The notes below the pieces were generated by a model, which was given only the letters and a program-made list of their open reading frames with translations, was not told the DNA's origin and made no database searches. Below, piece by piece: positions 5,449 to 8,406 of a DNA stretch of 8,406 nucleotides. Position 1 is the stretch's first letter. Each line of letters begins with the position of its first letter. The translations under genes were made by a program, and so were the position numbers. Location of the stretch: positions 1 through 8,406 of the forward strand of contig JALTMC010000031.1 of assembly GCA_027005175.1 (NCBI GenBank). The letters are read 5' to 3'. Source of the stretch: Myxococcales bacterium (GTDB lineage: Bacteria > Myxococcota_C > UBA6777).

Positions 5449-6012
5449 TTACGATGCCTGATAGCTGAGGTAAGGGAGAAATATCTGGTTGTCTTTGAAG
5501 GCACTTCGCATGGCGTGTTGTGGCTTCATCTCTGCGTCCAAATAGATGCCTTGGTCCAGGTCGAAGCCCTCTCCATAGATGTGGATACTCACAGGTTGAG
5601 GGCCGGTTGGTGGTGTGATGACTCGATGCCAGTCGGAGACGGGGGGGCAGAAACAGTTGCCGCTACCTGCGCTGAATACTCCATCGGTGAGCATCACTGC
5701 CTTGTCGTTTTGAAGGTCCCAGTCAGAGACATAGAGACTTCCTTTGAGCACCCAAATCATGCCCCAACTTTCGTGGCAATGAATCGCACCAGTATAGTCC
5801 ATGGAGAAGATATCCAGTTGGATATTGAAGCGATCCTCGGAGTCACGGTGAAGCAAATAGCGTCCATAAGGGAGGTCTTCTTTGTCGAGAGTTAAGGCTG
5901 TCAAGTGGGGGTTCAGTTGACGCAATAATTGTCCAACAGTAGGAACATCCAGAGTTCCTGTGTGTTCGGCCAAAAATGTTTCACAAGTCTCGACCAATGG
6001 GGACCAGATCAT
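5449..6012 (-). CDS. Cysteine dioxygenase-like thiol dioxygenase (cupin)
   Basis: This 187-residue cupin carries the cysteine/thiol dioxygenase pattern. The iron-binding histidines are His78 and His80 in IHCHESWG and His129 in DWHRV. Tyr49 and Arg51 in PYGRYLL match the Tyr58 and Arg60 positions of mammalian cysteine dioxygenase, where Arg60 binds the substrate carboxylate. SIHIY (142-146) keeps the Ser-His-Tyr triad. The Cys of the Cys-Tyr crosslink is replaced by Gly84 or Met85, as in bacterial enzymes. Known members oxidise cysteine or 3-mercaptopropionate to the sulfinate with O2 and Fe(II) in the cytoplasm; the substrate here cannot be read from sequence. The ATG abuts the stop of the GT-C gene (TAGATG) and AGGAGA lies five nucleotides upstream, so translation is probably efficient and coupled. 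Its place among glycosyltransferases is unusual. Confidence 0.8.
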   Translation of the reverse strand: MIWSPLVETCETFLAEHTGTLDVPTVGQLLRQLNPHLTALTLDKEDLPYGRYLLHRDSEDRFNIQLDIFSMDYTGAIHCHESWGMIWVLKGSLYVSDWDLQNDKAVMLTDGVFSAGSGNCFCPPVSDWHRVITPPTGPQPVSIHIYGEGFDLDQGIYLDAEMKPQHAMRSAFKDNQIFLPYLSYQAS

Positions 6013-7770
6013 CTATTTCTCCTGTTGTTTGTGGATATAGATATCATATCCACCGATGGATTTTTGGGAGCGGGTGAAGTTTCGCTTAAAGGCTTTTCGG
6101 TTGTGAAAGAAGGCATGATGGTATGTCTTCACTCTGACCAGCAAGTAATGGGCTCCAAGGTGTGTAAACATCCGCCGCAGATCTTGTAAGGTCGTTCCAC
6201 TGTAGATCCAGTGGTAGGCGGCGTTGGGAGTATAGGGAGCCAACGATTGGGGGGATGATAAGGCAAAGACGGTTCGCTTGCCGGGGGGCGTGTGTCGGTT
6301 AATCCATTGTACGATCTTGGTATGAGCAGGCAGTTGACTGCGGTTGCGGATCTCACGACGAGTTTCTTTGTCCACCTTATAGAATCCTTGTCCTAGGCTT
6401 GCCACAATGAAAGCGATGGCTACCATTCTTGTCCAAGTGTTATACTTCACCAGATAGACTGTTGCTATAAAGAATAGAAACCCACAGGTCAAGCCGTGGC
6501 GTGTGGGAAAGTTCCACTCCGCAAACATTCGCTTGTGGAGCAAATGGATGGAAAAAAAACCTCCAAGGGCTAAGAGCACTAAGAAGAGTTGAAACAAGTG
6601 GCGTTTTTTTCGCATCCATCGGAAGATATATCGCCACGTTGTGAGAAGGGAGGCCGCGTTTGTGCGGTCTTGCGTTCGTTGATGACGGAACCATTGCAGC
6701 ATATATCGCCATGTTGTGAGAAGAGAGCGCAGGCCAGCAAGGAGCCACAAGGGAGAGGCGATAAGCAGGGAGTATTGGAGGAAGTAAAAGGAGTTGCTAT
6801 AGCTATAGTCTCCACTCCATCGAAACGCGACGACAAAGCCATACAGTCGATCTTTGAGGAACGCCCAAAAGCTACTATTTTTGACCATGAGCTGGATACT
6901 GGAGAGTCCTTTGGTTGCGGTGTAGAGGTCGAATCGCAACATCAGCCATGGTGGATCCTTAATGAATGTACTCAAATACGATCGATGCAGTAGAGATATG
7001 GAAGCCAATCCGAGGAGAAAGCCAAGGGATGCAAGGATATGACGACGTTTGGGGAAGCAAAAGAAGCCCAGTGGGAGAACCATGAGGAAAGCGATAGCAA
7101 ACAACAAAGCTTGGGACCGAATCAGTACCAGTAATCCCGCCCACAGTCCGACTTCCAATCCCCGCCAGAAGTTGGGGGCTTGAAAGAAGGCTTTGGCGCG
7201 AAACAGTGCCAGGAACAAGGCCGCATAGGTGAGCCCTTCGGTGTAGGGTTGGCAGGTGAACATAAAGAATGGAAAATGAAGTCCAAGCCATGCGGCCATC
7301 AGGTGTCCTGCGTGGAAGGTCCAACCCTTCCACGAGACAATAGTGACAGGCCAAACCGATCTGACAAAGGAGAAGGCCAGTAGGAGTGTACAGAGGTAGA
7401 GGAGGGCTGGTAGCCCGTGGGCGAGGGGTGCTAGAGGGAATACCCTGCCCAGATACCCGAGACACAAAGGCCAGATGGGGTATACTGGAGTTGGATGAGG
7501 AAAGTAGGACATCCCCTGATGATAAAGAGAGACATCGGTGAGCACACCCAACCCATCTCGGATATTTTGGGCGAGATCCAGATAGTAGGAACCGTCGTGA
7601 AATCCCGACGTTCCGGTGTGAATCACAAAGATGACTTTGGAGACCAAAAGAGGCAGCAGGAGCAGCCACAACACTGGCTCTTTGCTGGGAGTCGGAAGTC
7701 CCTTACTCCACCGTAGATAGAGCCTGTGCAAAGATCTCCAGCGTCCGGTCCAGCCGCTGTTTTGTCTCAT
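6013..7770 (-). CDS. GT-C type polytopic glycosyltransferase (GT39/ArnT-like)
   Basis: This 585-residue membrane protein has about 10-12 hydrophobic segments between 33 and 460 and a soluble, basic C-terminal part (about 465-585). The first periplasmic loop follows the first TM helix and reads FHDGSYYLDLAQNIRDGLG (57-75), the position where GT-C enzymes place the catalytic acidic residue; Asp59 is the candidate. QPYTEGLTYAALFLALFRAKAF (174-195) and RMFAEWNFPTRHGL (414-427) also fit this superfamily. Relatives use polyprenyl-phosphate sugars to glycosylate proteins or lipids outside the cytoplasm, which suits the neighbouring GT2 enzyme. The exact family is not certain. Residues 349-373 and 374-398 begin with the same SLLTTWRY, from a 75-bp duplication. 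The ATG at 7770 (AGGA ten nucleotides upstream) overlaps the preceding gene by 68 nt; no better start is visible before the first TM segment. Confidence 0.75.
   Translation of the reverse strand: MRQNSGWTGRWRSLHRLYLRWSKGLPTPSKEPVLWLLLLPLLVSKVIFVIHTGTSGFHDGSYYLDLAQNIRDGLGVLTDVSLYHQGMSYFPHPTPVYPIWPLCLGYLGRVFPLAPLAHGLPALLYLCTLLLAFSFVRSVWPVTIVSWKGWTFHAGHLMAAWLGLHFPFFMFTCQPYTEGLTYAALFLALFRAKAFFQAPNFWRGLEVGLWAGLLVLIRSQALLFAIAFLMVLPLGFFCFPKRRHILASLGFLLGLASISLLHRSYLSTFIKDPPWLMLRFDLYTATKGLSSIQLMVKNSSFWAFLKDRLYGFVVAFRWSGDYSYSNSFYFLQYSLLIASPLWLLAGLRSLLTTWRYMLQWFRHQRTQDRTNAASLLTTWRYIFRWMRKKRHLFQLFLVLLALGGFFSIHLLHKRMFAEWNFPTRHGLTCGFLFFIATVYLVKYNTWTRMVAIAFIVASLGQGFYKVDKETRREIRNRSQLPAHTKIVQWINRHTPPGKRTVFALSSPQSLAPYTPNAAYHWIYSGTTLQDLRRMFTHLGAHYLLVRVKTYHHAFFHNRKAFKRNFTRSQKSIGGYDIYIHKQQEK
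6018..6023 (-). promoter_or_regulatory. Shine-Dalgarno of the thiol dioxygenase gene
   Basis: AGGAGA lies inside the last codons of the GT-C gene, five nucleotides before the ATG at 6012. It is the strongest ribosome site in the minus-strand run. It fixes the dioxygenase start and suggests that this gene is translated at a higher rate than its neighbours. Confidence 0.65.
6626..6727. repeat. In-frame 75-bp tandem duplication in the GT-C gene
   Basis: Bases 6626-6652 and 6701-6727 match at 25 of 27 positions (ATATATCGCC, C or T, GTTGTGAGAAG, G or A, GAG), with an offset of exactly 75 bp, or 25 codons. In protein both encode SLLTTWRY followed by a similar aromatic and basic run (MLQWFRHQR, IFRWMRKKR). 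The duplicated segment is a cytoplasmic-looking loop between two membrane helices. Confidence 0.85.
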
Positions 7771-8406
7771 AAAATGGAATTCCTATGCGAAGCAGATTCA
7801 ATGTGTGTGTGGGTCCATAGTCACCTTTAATGCATTTGACATGGACACTCTGGTCATTGAGTTGGCGATAGACAGGGTAGGGATCGACGCCATGAAAGCG
7901 AAGTAAGAGCATCGACGATGTTGTCTCTTCAAGGGTGATCAGAGGCTTCTCGGTCAGTAGCTTTAAACAGCCTTTTGCAAAGTAGCTCGCCAGAGCTTGG
8001 GTTCTCTTGTATATGACATCAGGACCGAGGTCCCAAAGCAAGGTGAGGGTCTGTTGAAGATGGATGTACTTGGCAAAGTGTTGTCCTCCAGAGAGTTCAT
8101 AGCCTCCGGTGGTGGTTTCGGAGTCCAGGGGGCTATCTGTGAGGAATAACTCCGGTAGAAGGTGGCGTCGAGATTGTCGCAGCCAGGTGAAGCCAAGCTC
8201 CCACGGCCCACACAGCCATTTGTGTGTGCTGCCCAAGAGGATGTCTCCGGCTGGAAACGGTAGGGGGCATTGCCCGATGGAGTGGGCTATATCAAGTACG
8301 ATGACACAGTTGGGTTGGTGCGTTTGTAAGATCGCATCCCAAGCTCCCACAGGGAAGACATCACCACAGTTGTAGGTGATATGGGAAAAGATCGCGAGAT
8401 CAGGGG
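7703..8406 (-). CDS. Class V aminotransferase-like PLP enzyme (fold type I), partial
   Basis: The last 233 residues are present; the frame stays open to the right edge (reading PDLAIFSHITYNCGDVFP before a GTG at 8350 that is therefore an internal valine). Marks of the class V aminotransferase/cysteine desulfurase superfamily are SHITYNCG, VLDIAHSIGQCPLP with the pyridine-nitrogen Asp (8293-8291) and the His two residues later, and GSTHKWLCGP with the Schiff-base lysine codon at 8221-8219. GGYELSGGQHFAKYIHLQQTL occupies the place of the cofactor-phosphate and substrate loop of the neighbouring subunit. The mobile-loop cysteine typical of IscS and SufS is not evident, so it may be closer to isopenicillin N epimerase, kynureninase-like or cysteine-lyase enzymes. 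It is the first visible gene of the minus-strand run, next to a thiol dioxygenase, so a sulfur amino acid is a plausible but unproven substrate. Confidence 0.8.
   Translation of the reverse strand, partial: PDLAIFSHITYNCGDVFPVGAWDAILQTHQPNCVIVLDIAHSIGQCPLPFPAGDILLGSTHKWLCGPWELGFTWLRQSRRHLLPELFLTDSPLDSETTTGGYELSGGQHFAKYIHLQQTLTLLWDLGPDVIYKRTQALASYFAKGCLKLLTEKPLITLEETTSSMLLLRFHGVDPYPVYRQLNDQSVHVKCIKGDYGPTHTLNLLRIGIPFYETKQRLDRTLEIFAQALSTVE

Noticed and set aside
5448-5504. ATG at 5504 as the SDR start
   Set aside because: It would overlap the dioxygenase gene by 56 nt and put 19 extra residues before a nucleotide-binding strand that normally starts within the first ten residues.
5224-5895. Long open frame of 223 codons on the + strand
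   Set aside because: It runs antisense to the SDR and dioxygenase genes, shows no family motif, and is explained by the codon pattern of those genes.
6959-7669. Open frame of 236 codons on the - strand
   Set aside because: It is an out-of-frame reading of the GT-C gene, rich in Ser, Arg and Pro, with no motifs.

Overview
The window comes from a bacterium of moderate GC content, probably with a Gram-negative type of envelope. I cannot name the lineage: a delta-proteobacterial or myxococcal-type genome would fit the gene content, but nothing here is diagnostic. No rRNA, tRNA, CRISPR array, transposase or phage gene was recognised. The window has three blocks: a housekeeping edge (1-1189), a repeat-rich intergenic region (about 1190-1544), and a cell-surface glycan or glycolipid locus read on both strands (1545-8406).

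Left block: the last 87 residues of a long-chain acyl-CoA synthetase (+ strand) converge on a complete uracil-DNA glycosylase gene, ung (- strand). An 87-bp direct repeat flanks ung. One copy contains the ung leader, Shine-Dalgarno and start codon; the other lies just past the ung stop. A shorter third copy sits 73 bp beyond that. The two outlying copies open only mini-ORFs of 17 and 6 codons, so they look like duplicated and decayed translation starts. Between ung and the next, divergent gene lies an array of four 43-bp tandem units, three of whose left junctions carry a sigma70-like motif pointing toward ung.

Right block: on the + strand, a class I SAM methyltransferase is followed by a polytopic membrane protein of the LPG-synthase TM/AglD-like type (putative lipid flippase). 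Facing them on the - strand is a compact run of five genes, transcribed from beyond the right edge: a fold-type I class V aminotransferase-like PLP enzyme (partial), a GT-C type polytopic glycosyltransferase, a cysteine-dioxygenase-like thiol dioxygenase, an NAD-dependent sugar epimerase/dehydratase, and a DUF2304-GT2 fusion resembling polyprenyl-phosphate glycosyltransferases. Junctions in this run are a 68-nt overlap, then gaps of 0, 1 and 3 nt, which suggests one operon with translational coupling.

Together the genes suggest this scheme (inference): the SDR enzyme makes or alters a nucleotide sugar, the GT2 enzyme loads sugar onto a polyprenyl phosphate, a flippase-like protein assists membrane transfer, and the GT-C enzyme uses the lipid-linked sugar outside the cytoplasm. 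The thiol dioxygenase and PLP enzyme do not belong to standard versions of this pathway. They raise the possibility of a sulfur-containing modification, or a linked cysteine sulfinate step, and are the most unusual part of the locus.
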